From contig CANGIP010000002.1 in assembly GCA_947454105.1 (NCBI GenBank), positions 186,001-250,000 of the forward strand: a DNA stretch of 64,000 nt, given 5' to 3'. The position numbers were made by a program, and so were the translations under genes. Shown one piece after another: positions 7,964-16,825 of this stretch; position 1 is the stretch's first letter, and each line of letters starts with the position of its first letter. The notes beneath the pieces are model-generated. The model ran no database searches. It was not told where the DNA came from and saw only the letters and a list, made by a program, of their open reading frames with translations. This stretch comes from Actinomycetota bacterium (GTDB taxonomy: Bacteria; Actinomycetota; Acidimicrobiia; Acidimicrobiales; Ilumatobacteraceae).

Positions 7964-9082
7964 TTAACTTGATTGCATCGAACAGACGTGACCGATCGTT
8001 GGGTCAACACGACCAGCCAGAAGTTCTTGATAGAGCCTTTCAACTGCAACGACACCCGTGGTCTGTTCCACTTTCATCCAATTACCTGTCCATTCAGAAA
8101 AACGATTCCACGATTCACCGACCCGTTGATCAAGACCAACACGACCCCACTCTTTAGATCGAAGCGCGATTTGTGATGGAGCGAAGAGAAACTCTGGCTT
8201 CGGCCCTGCAAGTCCCCCGCCGGTTGCTGTTGGCGCATCCCAGTGAGTGCTACCGACGACCATGCTGTACGACAGATCATCTTGGTAATGAGCATGAACG
8301 CCGTGCGTCACCGAACGATCGCCCGCGATATCAACGTACGCAGTGATATCTGATGCTGTTCCAGATGGAAGATCACCAATTTGGTCGTAAGTAACGACAC
8401 GGTGATAACAGTCAAGCGAGCGAACAAAATCAGCATTTTTTGCCGATGTCAAACCAACAACCGTTACCCCTGTTCGTCGAGCCAACAAATGTGCCGCGCC
8501 AATAGCGGTCTTACTTGAAGCACTTGAAATAACAACCGTTGCAATGCTTGAAGCATCGTCCTCGAGAACATTTTGTCCGAGAAAATCATCAATCATGAAC
8601 GAGGTCATAAAGAGTGGCCATAACACCATTTGCTGAGCTTCACGATCGGAGCGATATGTGGGGTCGTTGTCGGTGAACATGTAACGGTTGTATGTAGCGG
8701 CCATCGCCGAGCGATGCTCTGACGTGTCCACAAAACCACGCTCGTCAACACGACCTGGTTTCACGATGAGTTCGGTACTCATGGGCAGGTATCCATAGAT
8801 ACGACGACCCACTTCAACAGACGGCACTCGAGAATCAATCACTTCGGCGAAACCCCACACCGGAATGCGACCCCACAAAGTTTCACTATCTTGATTCGAG
8901 GGAAAGAAATCCCAATAGCGCATTCCATCACCAAAGACGCCATAGGTGATGTTGTTTGACGTCAGCGCGAAGTGCTCAACGGAGACGCGCACTTCACCTT
9001 CAACTAATGGGCGGTCTGGCTCAGTGAAAATTCGCGTCGTTGATAATTGCTTACGATCAACATCAAGAGTTGTGACAGTCAT
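7964..9082 (-). CDS. DUF2855 family protein (zinc-independent MDR-like)
   Basis: 372 residues matching the DUF2855 pattern: an N-terminal GroES-like part (EGEVRVSVEHFALTSNNITY, then FGDGMRYWDFFP), a central part with an MDR-like nucleotide site (IATVVISSASSKTAIGAAHL, then VVGLTSAKNADFV) and a C-terminal GRVDPTIGHV. The zinc ligands of alcohol dehydrogenases are not apparent. Family function is uncharacterised; a role as an NAD(P)-dependent reductase in lipid or polyketide metabolism would be a guess. The start ATG 9082 fits the conserved N-terminus. Upstream on the same strand lies the SCO6745-like gene, 49 bases away. Confidence 0.85.
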   Translation of the reverse strand: MTVTTLDVDRKQLSTTRIFTEPDRPLVEGEVRVSVEHFALTSNNITYGVFGDGMRYWDFFPSNQDSETLWGRIPVWGFAEVIDSRVPSVEVGRRIYGYLPMSTELIVKPGRVDERGFVDTSEHRSAMAATYNRYMFTDNDPTYRSDREAQQMVLWPLFMTSFMIDDFLGQNVLEDDASSIATVVISSASSKTAIGAAHLLARRTGVTVVGLTSAKNADFVRSLDCYHRVVTYDQIGDLPSGTASDITAYVDIAGDRSVTHGVHAHYQDDLSYSMVVGSTHWDAPTATGGGLAGPKPEFLFAPSQIALRSKEWGRVGLDQRVGESWNRFSEWTGNWMKVEQTTGVVAVERLYQELLAGRVDPTIGHVCSMQSS

Positions 9083-9131
9083 ACTGCCAGTATGGCACAG
9101 TGTGTTTGACGCGATACAGGCGGGTGACGTC

Positions 9132-10016
9132 TTACTGACGTCGTTCGCGCGCCGCTGGCATCCAATTCGGCCCGGCAGTGTCGTCGATACGTTTCATCAA
9201 TCGCTCACCGATCGGTTCGATCATGTTCAAGAACCGTTCAGTGTTGTCAAACCCAAATGACTGCCACGCGCGTTGTGTCAATTCATTTGTGCGTTCTTCA
9301 ATGAGTTCACGTACGGCAAGACCAGCAGTCGACACCACTCCATCTTCAGCCAAACCACGCGATTCAAGATCGGCGAATGCTTGAGTGATTGCTTCGGTGT
9401 CGGCTCCCCTGCTCTGCGCAATCCATCCGCCGTAATTCAGATGGGCGTCATGCAAGATGCCGGCTTGCACGCGCGAAAAATCTTCCGAGGTCAATATCGC
9501 AAAGTGGGTGTCTCCCCGCCATTCGCGAATGCAATTGACCGCCAACCACGCCGACACCAACGGGTCGTCAACGCGAGGCGCTTGACGATGCGCAGCAAAG
9601 CATACCCGACCCGATTCGGGCAATGAGTCCACCACGCGCCAAAGCCCGTCGCCCATACTTTCTAACTCGTTGCAAATCTCTGGAACGTATTGCCGCAAGC
9701 CTTCACCAACAGCTTGGTTGCGCTCTGTATAAATGTCGCTCCACGACGCGTGCTGCCCTGCAAGAGTGACCGCAAATTCGACGAACTTCGGATGAATCGA
9801 ATAAAACGCTGCTGACACCGCCTGGTGTCCTGCTGGCAATAGCGGCGCAGCACGGCTAGCGACGTAGTACCCAGTGCCATTTGGAATTCCGAGTTGCGCA
9901 TACAACTCAATCGCACGCGGATCCCAATAGATCCAACCGATCAGGCGATGCGAGGCGAAAGAACTTCGCCTCGTGAGTTCTAGCCAGTCGTGTGCCATAC
10001 CTTCAGCATGACACAC
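9132..10016 (-). CDS. SCO6745-like family protein
   Basis: Up to 294 residues. The protein is helical and resembles the actinobacterial SCO6745 family: RAIELYAQLGIPNGTGYYVA, SRAAPLLPAGHQAVSAAFYS and the C-terminal NMIEPIGERLMKRID. The family has been linked loosely to winged-helix-like folds but has no assigned function. The start is uncertain: GTG 10016 gives the full length, whereas ATG 9998 (MAHDWLELTRR) is the better-looking N-terminus but has GAAGG almost touching it. It probably forms a two-gene unit with the DUF2855 gene. Confidence 0.65.
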   Translation of the reverse strand: MCHAEGMAHDWLELTRRSSFASHRLIGWIYWDPRAIELYAQLGIPNGTGYYVASRAAPLLPAGHQAVSAAFYSIHPKFVEFAVTLAGQHASWSDIYTERNQAVGEGLRQYVPEICNELESMGDGLWRVVDSLPESGRVCFAAHRQAPRVDDPLVSAWLAVNCIREWRGDTHFAILTSEDFSRVQAGILHDAHLNYGGWIAQSRGADTEAITQAFADLESRGLAEDGVVSTAGLAVRELIEERTNELTQRAWQSFGFDNTERFLNMIEPIGERLMKRIDDTAGPNWMPAARERRQ

Positions 10017-10043
10017 GACTGATCAGAGGACTTATTTCTTGAA

Positions 10044-11072
10044 TCAAGCAGCCTTAGCTTTGCGCTTCTTCATGCGAGCGACACCCTTTTGGCTGGCGAG
10101 TGCGACAGCGATGATCAAGGTTGTTCCCTGGAACAACGGGTTGACCCAGTACGAGTCGGTACCAACAACGAGTTGGAGTCCCTTGATACCAAACGCCAAG
10201 GCGTACAAAGCGATGAAAGTTCCGAGTACGTTGGGTCGACCCTTCAACTGCGATGCACCAAAGAACACAGCGGCGATAGCCGGGAACAAGTAGTTCGGAC
10301 CAGTGGCCGAAGTGAACATGCCAACCTTGGCGCTAAAGACAACACCAGCAACACCGGCCAAGAACGATGACGCGATCAAGGTTCCCCACGTAATGCGGTC
10401 GGTCTTCACACCAGCCAAGCGAGCAGCTTCAGGGTTACCACCAGTGGCATAAATGAAGCGACCTACTGGAGTGTGCTCCATGATGTACCAAATGATGATG
10501 CCAGCAACGAACAAGTAGAAGAAGACCACTGGAATGCCGAGATACTGGTTGCGGCCGAACTTCTGGAAAGTTGGCGAGAAGGTGTCGGTGATCTGACGGT
10601 TAAAAGACAATTTCAACACGATGGCGGTGATGAACTGTCCGATACCGAGCGTGGCAATAAACGAGTTCACTTTTAGTTTCACCACAACGAAGCCTGAGAG
10701 AACACCAACCATTGTGCAAGCCGCCAACGCAATCACTGCCGCCAAAGCGACTGGCATGTTGAAGGCACGGCTCTTTTCATCGGACAAGAAGCACATCAAC
10801 GCCACCGACAGCGACATCACCGCACCAATTGAGAGGTCGAAAGTTGATGCACAAAATGGCACCAAGAAGGCGAGAGCCAAAATACCGACACTTACGTTTT
10901 CTCCCATAATGAGTTTCGCACTTTGGAAACTCAGAAACGTATCCGTCTTCCAAAGTCCAAAGATGATCATGAAGGCGCCCCACAAATAGAGTGCGCTAAA
11001 GCGATCAAGGCCCATTCGAGTCAACAAAGACTTTGTTGGTGCCTTCTTTACTGCTGTTTCGTTAGTTGACAT
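10044..11072 (-). CDS. Sugar-type ABC transporter permease (RbsC family)
   Basis: 342 residues with about nine or ten hydrophobic segments and the branched-chain/sugar permease signature regions: ASTFDLSIGAVMSLSVALMC, then NSFIATLGIGQFITAIVLKL, and GGNPEAARLAGVKTDRITWG, the cytoplasmic EAA-like loop that contacts the ATPase. A basic N-terminus and a Lys/Arg tail (RMKKRKAKAA) fit inner-membrane topology. Good RBS (AAAGGGAAGA) before ATG 11072. Follows the ATPase gene by 47 bases, forming a two-gene operon; the binding protein is transcribed divergently from 12860. The substrate is probably a sugar or nucleoside but is not determinable. Confidence 0.9.
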   Translation of the reverse strand: MSTNETAVKKAPTKSLLTRMGLDRFSALYLWGAFMIIFGLWKTDTFLSFQSAKLIMGENVSVGILALAFLVPFCASTFDLSIGAVMSLSVALMCFLSDEKSRAFNMPVALAAVIALAACTMVGVLSGFVVVKLKVNSFIATLGIGQFITAIVLKLSFNRQITDTFSPTFQKFGRNQYLGIPVVFFYLFVAGIIIWYIMEHTPVGRFIYATGGNPEAARLAGVKTDRITWGTLIASSFLAGVAGVVFSAKVGMFTSATGPNYLFPAIAAVFFGASQLKGRPNVLGTFIALYALAFGIKGLQLVVGTDSYWVNPLFQGTTLIIAVALASQKGVARMKKRKAKAA

Positions 11073-11119
11073 GAGTCTTCCCTTTCACTGCGACATATAA
11101 GAATTAAAAATGATTGAAT

Positions 11120-12637
11120 TTATTTATGAGCCAGGCTCGAGCCGGCCAACAAGACTTGATCGATCTTTTCGAGCATTGATCCCTCACCACGGGTAATGGT
11201 TTCAATGATTTGACCGCGATACATCACAATGACCCGGTCGCACAAACGAGCGAGTTCGCCAGAGTCAGTTGAAGCAACGACGACCGCTGAACCAGTGGCT
11301 GCTGCTGAATCAACAAACGAGTGAATTTCTTCTTTGGCACCGATGTCAACACCTTGAGTCGGTTCGTCGAGCAACAAAACCTTCGGGTCAAGTCGGAAAC
11401 TACGTGACATCATCACTTTTTGCTGATTGCCACCCGACAGGGTTGAAATGGGAGCCTCACTGCCTGTCGTCACCACCGACAAGCGACCGATCCAGTCGTT
11501 TACTTCAGCCTTTTCTTTCTTGTGATTCAAGCGCGATCCCTTGGCATTGCGCTTCACATTTGCCAAGGTGACATTCGAGCGCACACTCATCATCGAAATG
11601 ATGCCATTACGCAAACGATCTGCCGGCACAAAAGCAAGCCCCGCAGCGATTGCTGCATTTGGGCTTGCTGCAGGAATCGCCACGCCATCGATATATACGT
11701 CGCCAATTCGGTCCATGGCACCTGACAACAACGGAATCAAAGTGTCGCGACCAGAGCCAGTCAAACCTGCAACACCAAGTACTTCGCCGGGGCGAACGTC
11801 AATCGAGACATTGTCCATACCGGGACCGATCAAGTTCTGCACCGACAAACGCGGTGCGAGTGACTGATCAATTGAGCGATTGATCGTTGCTGCCGTGACC
11901 TTGTGGCCCACAATGAGTTCAATCAGCGATGACATTTCAAGTTCTTTGGTTTCAACCGTGGCCACAACCTTGGCGTCACGCAAAACAGTGACGCGATCGG
12001 CGATTTCAAAAACCTCTTCAAGGTGGTGCGACACAAAAACAACTGCAATACCGCGCGCTTTCAACCGGCGAACTGCATCAAACAAACGATCAACGTCAGC
12101 ACCAGGCAAGTTGGCCGTGGGCTCGTCCAAAATCAAGATCGAAATATTGCGATCTGATTCTTGTAATGCACGGGCGATGGCCACACCGGTTCGAGCAGCT
12201 CCGCCAAGAAAAGCGACTGGAACGCGGACATCAATATCGAACCCAAGATCTAGCAGTGCCTGCTTGGCCCGCTTGGTCTCTTCTTTCCAATTAATGCGCT
12301 TGCCGAAACTGGTCTTGTATCCAAAACCTAAGGCCAAGTTTTCAACAGCACTGACGGCTTCAACGAGTCCGAGGTCTTGGTGCACAAAGCGAATTCCGGC
12401 GGCATGAGCAGCCTCAACACTGCCAATATCAAAAACTTCATCGTTCATGGTCACGTTGTGACCGGGGTCGGGCTGGTGGAACCCGGCAAGAACCTTGATC
12501 AGGGTCGATTTACCCGAACCGTTCTGACCGACGAGGGCATGAACTTCGCCTTCTTCAACGTCAAAAGTGGCATCTTGCAGGGCAATTTGACCTGGAAAAG
12601 TCTTCGACAATGACCAAATATGCAGGATTTTCGCCAC
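11120..12637 (-). CDS. Sugar ABC transporter ATP-binding protein (RbsA/MglA type, two ATPase domains)
   Basis: 505 residues with two tandem nucleotide-binding domains, as in RbsA, MglA and XylG. Domain 1 has Walker A VGQNGSGKST and Walker B ILILDEPTANL; its signature is degenerate (FLGGAARTGVAIARAL instead of LSGGQ). Domain 2 has a poorly conserved Walker A region (VAGLTGSGRDTLIPLL), an intact LSGGNQQKV signature and VLLLDEPTQGVDIGAKEEI. Such asymmetry is usual for the family. The start GTG 12637 has GAGGGG upstream at somewhat long spacing. It energises the permease encoded immediately downstream. Confidence 0.92.
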   Translation of the reverse strand: MAKILHIWSLSKTFPGQIALQDATFDVEEGEVHALVGQNGSGKSTLIKVLAGFHQPDPGHNVTMNDEVFDIGSVEAAHAAGIRFVHQDLGLVEAVSAVENLALGFGYKTSFGKRINWKEETKRAKQALLDLGFDIDVRVPVAFLGGAARTGVAIARALQESDRNISILILDEPTANLPGADVDRLFDAVRRLKARGIAVVFVSHHLEEVFEIADRVTVLRDAKVVATVETKELEMSSLIELIVGHKVTAATINRSIDQSLAPRLSVQNLIGPGMDNVSIDVRPGEVLGVAGLTGSGRDTLIPLLSGAMDRIGDVYIDGVAIPAASPNAAIAAGLAFVPADRLRNGIISMMSVRSNVTLANVKRNAKGSRLNHKKEKAEVNDWIGRLSVVTTGSEAPISTLSGGNQQKVMMSRSFRLDPKVLLLDEPTQGVDIGAKEEIHSFVDSAAATGSAVVVASTDSGELARLCDRVIVMYRGQIIETITRGEGSMLEKIDQVLLAGSSLAHK

Positions 12638-12859
12638 GATGTATTAGTCCCCTCAACGCGCCGTGCTTAGGCACACGACATTTCAACACATATCCCCCGC
12701 CAGCAACGACCTAGAACGCCCCTCACGAGGGGTGTCTAAGTCGCTTATTTTGGATGAATTAACTATATGATCATTTTGCTCTGCTCAGCAAACCATCGTG
12801 AACAGTTGTCAGAGTAAACACAATTGGGAATCACCCAAACAACAATTAAGGGGAAAACA
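12638..12859. promoter_or_regulatory. Divergent intergenic region between ABC ATPase and binding-protein genes
   Basis: This 222-base gap must hold the promoters of both transporter units. A small perfect hairpin CCCCT-CACG-AGGGG lies at 12719-12732 and could be an operator half-site pair. A ribosome binding site AAGGGGAAAACA lies at 12848-12859. I cannot place the -35/-10 boxes with confidence; no regulator gene adjoins. Confidence 0.5.
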
Positions 12860-14059
12860 ATGCGTAAAGGAACCCGTAGGGTTACCGCAGCCATTTTTGC
12901 CTTGGGCCTTGTGGCCGCTGCCTGTGGCGGCGATGACAGCTCAAGCACGACTGCTGCACCAAGCACCGATGCACCGGCAGCTTCTGAAGCTCCGAGCACC
13001 GATGCACCGACTGCAACTGATGCACCAGCAGGTGGCGACGAAGTCGCTGCTGCTCAGGCCGTCGTTGACGAGAACACCGTCATCCCGACCGACATTTCGG
13101 TAACCGTGGCCCCTTCGGCCCCAGTACCCACCGGAATTAAGGTTGCATGGTTGGCTTGTGAACTTCCAAGCTGCACCGAAGTCGGCGAAGACTGGCCCGC
13201 CATTGCTAAAGCACTCGGCTGGGAACTCAAGGTCATCAACGTTGAAAGTGCCTCACCTGGCGCGGGCGTTCAAGAAGCCATCGATTGGGGTGCCGATTAC
13301 ATTTCAATCTCAGGTTCACCGATCGCTGCATTCCAAGAGCAGTTTGACGCAGCAGTTGCTGCTGGCATCAAGTTCGCTTTCGCTTACAACGGCGAAGCAC
13401 CTGCTGACGGCATCTTGACCTCAATCAGTGGCAACGACAGCGTTTACGCTGCTGGTGAGAAGATTGCTGACTACATCATCGCCGACAGTGGCGCCGCTGC
13501 AAACGTCTTGATGGTCAACATCCAGATGTTCCCAGTGCTCGTTGCTGAAGAGAACGGAATGAAGGACACCTTCGCTAAGGGTTGTGCAGCTTGCACATTC
13601 GACGTACTGCCTGTCACCATTCCTGACATTGGCGTGAACGTGCCTGGCTTGGTGGCTTCGTACCTCCAAGAGCACCCCGAGACCAACTACGTTTCGTATG
13701 CATTCTCGGCTCTCCCCATTGGCGTGACCGCAGCTCTCCAGAGCGCTGGCCTCGACAAGCAGGTCACCCAGGTTGGTGTTGACTTCGACAAGACCGGCTT
13801 GACCGAAATTGTTGATGGAACTCACAAGGCATGGACCTCAAACCCGAAGGCCTACTCGGCTTGGTTGATGGCTCACGCCATGATCCTTGACGCAGTTGGT
13901 GACGATTACACCGAGCGTGCCGCTGGAGAAGTTCTTCCGAGCTTCATCCTCGACGACCCGGCCGTTGCTCAGCAGATCATCGACAGCAGCGAACTCAGCA
14001 ACTGGAAGGGACCAGAAGGCTACGCCGACCAGTTCCTCAAGTTGTGGGGCGTTGCCTGA
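12860..14059 (+). CDS. Sugar ABC transporter substrate-binding lipoprotein
   Basis: 399 residues from ATG 12860, chosen for the adjacent AAGGGG and for the signal peptide it gives: KGTRRVTAAIFALGLVAAAC with lipobox VAAAC. A low-complexity linker (STDAP/TDAPA repeats, about residues 25-60) leads to a periplasmic-binding-protein type I domain from about residue 90 (GIKVAWLACELPSCTEVGED; ADYISISGSPIAAFQEQFDA; TQVGVDFDKTGLTEIVDGT). It would be anchored outside the membrane and deliver ligand to the divergent permease. Ligand unknown; the Cys-Cys pairs CELPSC and CAAC are notable. A strong terminator follows. Confidence 0.9.
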   Translation: MRKGTRRVTAAIFALGLVAAACGGDDSSSTTAAPSTDAPAASEAPSTDAPTATDAPAGGDEVAAAQAVVDENTVIPTDISVTVAPSAPVPTGIKVAWLACELPSCTEVGEDWPAIAKALGWELKVINVESASPGAGVQEAIDWGADYISISGSPIAAFQEQFDAAVAAGIKFAFAYNGEAPADGILTSISGNDSVYAAGEKIADYIIADSGAAANVLMVNIQMFPVLVAEENGMKDTFAKGCAACTFDVLPVTIPDIGVNVPGLVASYLQEHPETNYVSYAFSALPIGVTAALQSAGLDKQVTQVGVDFDKTGLTEIVDGTHKAWTSNPKAYSAWLMAHAMILDAVGDDYTERAAGEVLPSFILDDPAVAQQIIDSSELSNWKGPEGYADQFLKLWGVA

Positions 14060-14079
14060 TCTAGGCAAGCACTAAGAGA

Positions 14080-14112
14080 AAGGGCGGGTGCGCAAGCACC
14101 CGCCCTTTTTTT
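14080..14112 (+). terminator. Rho-independent terminator after the binding-protein gene
   Basis: AAGGGCGGGTGC pairs perfectly with GCACCCGCCCTT around a GCAA tetraloop and runs into eight T residues (to 14112). It is the strongest intrinsic terminator in the window and isolates the highly expressed binding-protein gene from its neighbour. Confidence 0.95.
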
Positions 14113-14149
14113 ATACCCCGAAACCCGTCATCAACTAGTGTCATTATCT

Positions 14150-14929
14150 ATGTCAAATAAATTCATGTCAAAGAAGTCGCTTCTGATCCCCGTTTGCCTC
14201 GTGTTCCTCGCCTCGTGTGGATCTGGCAACAACTCGACAACCCCTGAATCAACCGTGACCCAGGCCCCCTCAACCGAGGCTCCTGCAACGAGCACCACCA
14301 ATCCAGCGGCCGCGAACATGCACGGCAAGCGTTACTGCGAAATCCTTCTACTCAATCTCCAAGAAGATGGCATTCACGCTGAAGTGTTCAACACTTATCC
14401 CCTCAACGATTGCCCCGATGACCAATGGAAATCCATTGACACTGCCGCTGTTGCCAAAGATGAGGGCGTTGTCTTTGCATCAGCAAATGGACCGCGTTAC
14501 TGGGCCATGGACTCAGTTGTGAAGTCAGATATGACCGAGGTCTATCAGAAGAGTTTTGGCGGAATGGAAATGAATCGTTACGCAAGTGTCTTCGTGGGCG
14601 CTAAACCTGCTGATTTACTGATCCCCTACAGCCCACATGCTGTGAACCGCAAATCTGCATTCACTTTCAATGCCGGAACCACCGTGTACATGTTGCATGA
14701 TGCCGAAGGAAAGTCTTATGTGATGCAAAGTTGGAGCCAGCAAATTGACCCAGCGCTCACCGAAGATGATTTGTTGACTCTTGCTGATCGCTTGCAACTA
14801 CCCGAAGGTTGGTCATACGACTACAAGACGCTCACCAAGGAATTCGTAGTTGAAACACGAGCCGAAGATGCTCAAGTGTTGGGCGACGATCTGCACAACT
14901 CTTACTCGTACGTCGCTGTTGCACCCTAA
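14150..14929 (+). CDS. Secreted lipoprotein of unknown function
   Basis: About 259 residues from ATG 14150 (alternatives GTG 14138 and ATG 14165). The signal sequence SLLIPVCLVFLASCG has a clear lipobox LASC, followed by a Ser/Thr/Pro/Ala linker (about residues 22-55) and a folded domain with no catalytic motif that I recognise. No RBS decides the start; 14165 would give the tidiest signal peptide. It sits just behind the terminator of the sugar-binding protein, so it has its own promoter. Two copies of GCGATCTGG follow right after the stop. Confidence 0.7.
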   Translation: MSNKFMSKKSLLIPVCLVFLASCGSGNNSTTPESTVTQAPSTEAPATSTTNPAAANMHGKRYCEILLLNLQEDGIHAEVFNTYPLNDCPDDQWKSIDTAAVAKDEGVVFASANGPRYWAMDSVVKSDMTEVYQKSFGGMEMNRYASVFVGAKPADLLIPYSPHAVNRKSAFTFNAGTTVYMLHDAEGKSYVMQSWSQQIDPALTEDDLLTLADRLQLPEGWSYDYKTLTKEFVVETRAEDAQVLGDDLHNSYSYVAVAP

Positions 14930-14952
14930 GCGATCTGGAGTGAGCGATCTGG
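14930..14952 (+). repeat. Short direct repeat with 14-nt period after a stop codon
   Basis: GCGATCTGG occurs at 14930-14938 and 14944-14952, immediately after the lipoprotein stop. The second copy also forms an inverted repeat with CCAGATCG near 14988-14995. It is comparable with the small duplications at 5086 and 43187. Confidence 0.7.
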
Positions 14953-15008
14953 TCTGGCGAAACTGAGGAAACCTGCCACTCGAGCCGACCAGATCGAGTG
15001 GTTATTTG

Positions 15009-15081
<73 letters not shown>

Positions 15082-15161
15082 ATACGGGACATAGGCACGA
15101 TACCAACCAGTGGCACCCCGCCAAAACCTCACCGAGATACTTCCCGACTACCTCCGTTGAA

Positions 15162-15560
15162 CTACGCCCGCCAGTCGATGCGTGGCACGTCCTTGTACAA
15201 GCGCTCAATCTCGTAGAACTCACGGGTTTCATCCAAGAACACATGCACAATCACATCGCCGTAGTCGAGCAGCACCCATGACTGTTCGCGGTGGCCTTCG
15301 GTTCGGCCTGGCGAACGTCCGCACACTTCACGAATGCGGTCTTCGATCTCGCCAGCAACAGCTCGCACCAAACGCGGGTTCGACGCTCCAGTCACGACAA
15401 AGAGTTCAGTGATCGTCAGCACATTGCCAACGGCCAACACGATCGTGTTTGTCGCCTGCTTATCATCAGCGGCACGAGCAGCAACAAAGGCCAACTCAAG
15501 AGTGTCTGGTTTAGCCAAAGGTTCGCTATTGACATCTTTGGACTTTGATTCATCGGCCAT
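15162..15560 (-). CDS. rsfS: Ribosomal silencing factor RsfS
   Basis: 132 residues; after a charged N-terminal tail of about 25 residues the RsfS fold follows: AARAADDKQATNTIVLAVG, ITELFVVTGASNPRLVRAVA and LLDYGDVIVHVFLDETREFY. RsfS binds ribosomal protein L14 (uL14) on the 50S subunit and blocks 30S joining when nutrients are short. Its start overlaps the stop of the LCP-like gene by one base, and nadD lies beyond; nadD-LCP-rsfS is a usual actinobacterial order, so one operon is likely. A tRNA-Ala gene follows. Confidence 0.95.
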   Translation of the reverse strand: MADESKSKDVNSEPLAKPDTLELAFVAARAADDKQATNTIVLAVGNVLTITELFVVTGASNPRLVRAVAGEIEDRIREVCGRSPGRTEGHREQSWVLLDYGDVIVHVFLDETREFYEIERLYKDVPRIDWRA

Positions 15561-16825
15561 TACGGGGTCGTTTCTGTTGTTGGAGCATCGGTCGCGTTAG
15601 CAGCCAAATCTTCTGGATTGACATTGGGATCCGGCTTTGCTCCGGTCGCTAAGAAGTTGACGAATGAATCTCCAAGAATGACTTGAACATCAATTCCTTC
15701 AACACGCTCTGTTGCTTTTTCAAAAACAATGTCACCGAACATGGTCGTCAATGGTTCAGCCATTGCACGGTCCATTTCATCGGAATACTTAATGACGGTG
15801 ATCGGTGGCGGAGTTGACGTGACTTGACGAACCAAGATCACATTCGTTCCCATGTACAACATACGGAACGTCGCATCTTGCGTCACTGCGATATCGGCGA
15901 ATGGGCTATCGATTTGCACGCTCAATGTTGGGAACACTGCAACCATCGCACTGGGCGCGACGCTGGCCATCACCATGACGAGTTCACCAGCATTGAAACC
16001 ATAAACATCAATGTCTTGTGGATTTTGTTCAGCGTCAGTGATTCGCTCAAATCCGAACTGCCAAACTTTTATCGGGCCAGAAAAAAGTGCCGACATAAAA
16101 GTCGGCATATCTGTCGGCGTCTGTGCACCGACATCTGGAATGACTGCAGCTGGCACAGCACCAATAACTCCTGACCCAATTGAAGCAACAATCGCGTCCC
16201 ATGTCGCTTTCACGTTGGGCACGCGGGCCGATTCAATTTGAGCGACGTCGCGCGACGCCAACACTTGCGCAGCTTGGATTGGAGTGAGTTCATTCGCCCC
16301 GGCAGTCGCCACAATTCGTGTTGCATCGGCTTCAGTATCAGTGACATCGGCTGCATAGGTCGGCGATGTCGTACCAGCACGAGCAATGAGTTCAGCGGTT
16401 GCGTCAACACCATTCACGGCGATCAAATCGATCTGACTATTTGTCACGCTTTCAACGGCAGCTTTCAATGCGTCAACGCCATCTGATCCGTACACATCAG
16501 CTAAGCGCTTCGGTTGACCAGCCGGCTGACCAGGCACCATGAGTCCAACGGGCAAAATCATGACGGTTCCACCAGCACCTTCAGGTGTGAGCGCAACAAT
16601 GCTCAGTGACGTCAAAAAGTTTTGCTCATCGGTGACTGCCAAGATCGCAGTCGGAGTTGTCGGCAATTCGCGAGAGGGCAACGCCACAACTTCTTGAGCA
16701 GCCTTTGAGTCTCGAATCGCGCGCCACGCAACAACGACTGAAACTGGCAAAAGCGCCAACACCAAAATTCCTGCACCAAATGCAACCCATGTTTGACGAC
16801 GGCGACGTTGTTTTAACGTAGTCAT
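15560..16825 (-). CDS. LytR-CpsA-Psr-like membrane-anchored protein
   Basis: 421 residues: a basic N-terminus (LKQRRRRQ), a membrane anchor (GAGILVLALLPVSVVVAWRA) and an extracytoplasmic region resembling the LCP fold (SIVALTPEGAGGTVMILPVG; LADVYGSDGVDALKAAVESV; IDLIAVNGVDATAELIARAG). The Arg residues that hold the polyprenyl phosphate in LCP phosphotransferases are not obvious to me, so it may be a degenerate, non-catalytic member. The C-terminus (about 330-421) ends in an acidic/Pro/Thr tail. Known LCP enzymes attach glycopolymers to peptidoglycan. Its start overlaps the nadD stop (ATGA). Confidence 0.65.
   Translation of the reverse strand: MTTLKQRRRRQTWVAFGAGILVLALLPVSVVVAWRAIRDSKAAQEVVALPSRELPTTPTAILAVTDEQNFLTSLSIVALTPEGAGGTVMILPVGLMVPGQPAGQPKRLADVYGSDGVDALKAAVESVTNSQIDLIAVNGVDATAELIARAGTTSPTYAADVTDTEADATRIVATAGANELTPIQAAQVLASRDVAQIESARVPNVKATWDAIVASIGSGVIGAVPAAVIPDVGAQTPTDMPTFMSALFSGPIKVWQFGFERITDAEQNPQDIDVYGFNAGELVMVMASVAPSAMVAVFPTLSVQIDSPFADIAVTQDATFRMLYMGTNVILVRQVTSTPPPITVIKYSDEMDRAMAEPLTTMFGDIVFEKATERVEGIDVQVILGDSFVNFLATGAKPDPNVNPEDLAANATDAPTTETTP

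Noticed and set aside
9178-9384. Plus-strand frames opposite the SCO6745-like gene
   Set aside because: Their composition is that of a complementary strand and they contain no motif.
14941-14999. Inverted repeat downstream of tRNA-Ala as an intrinsic terminator
   Set aside because: The CGATCTGGTC...GACCAGATCG arms are separated by a long loop and no T-run follows on either strand, so I do not call it a terminator.
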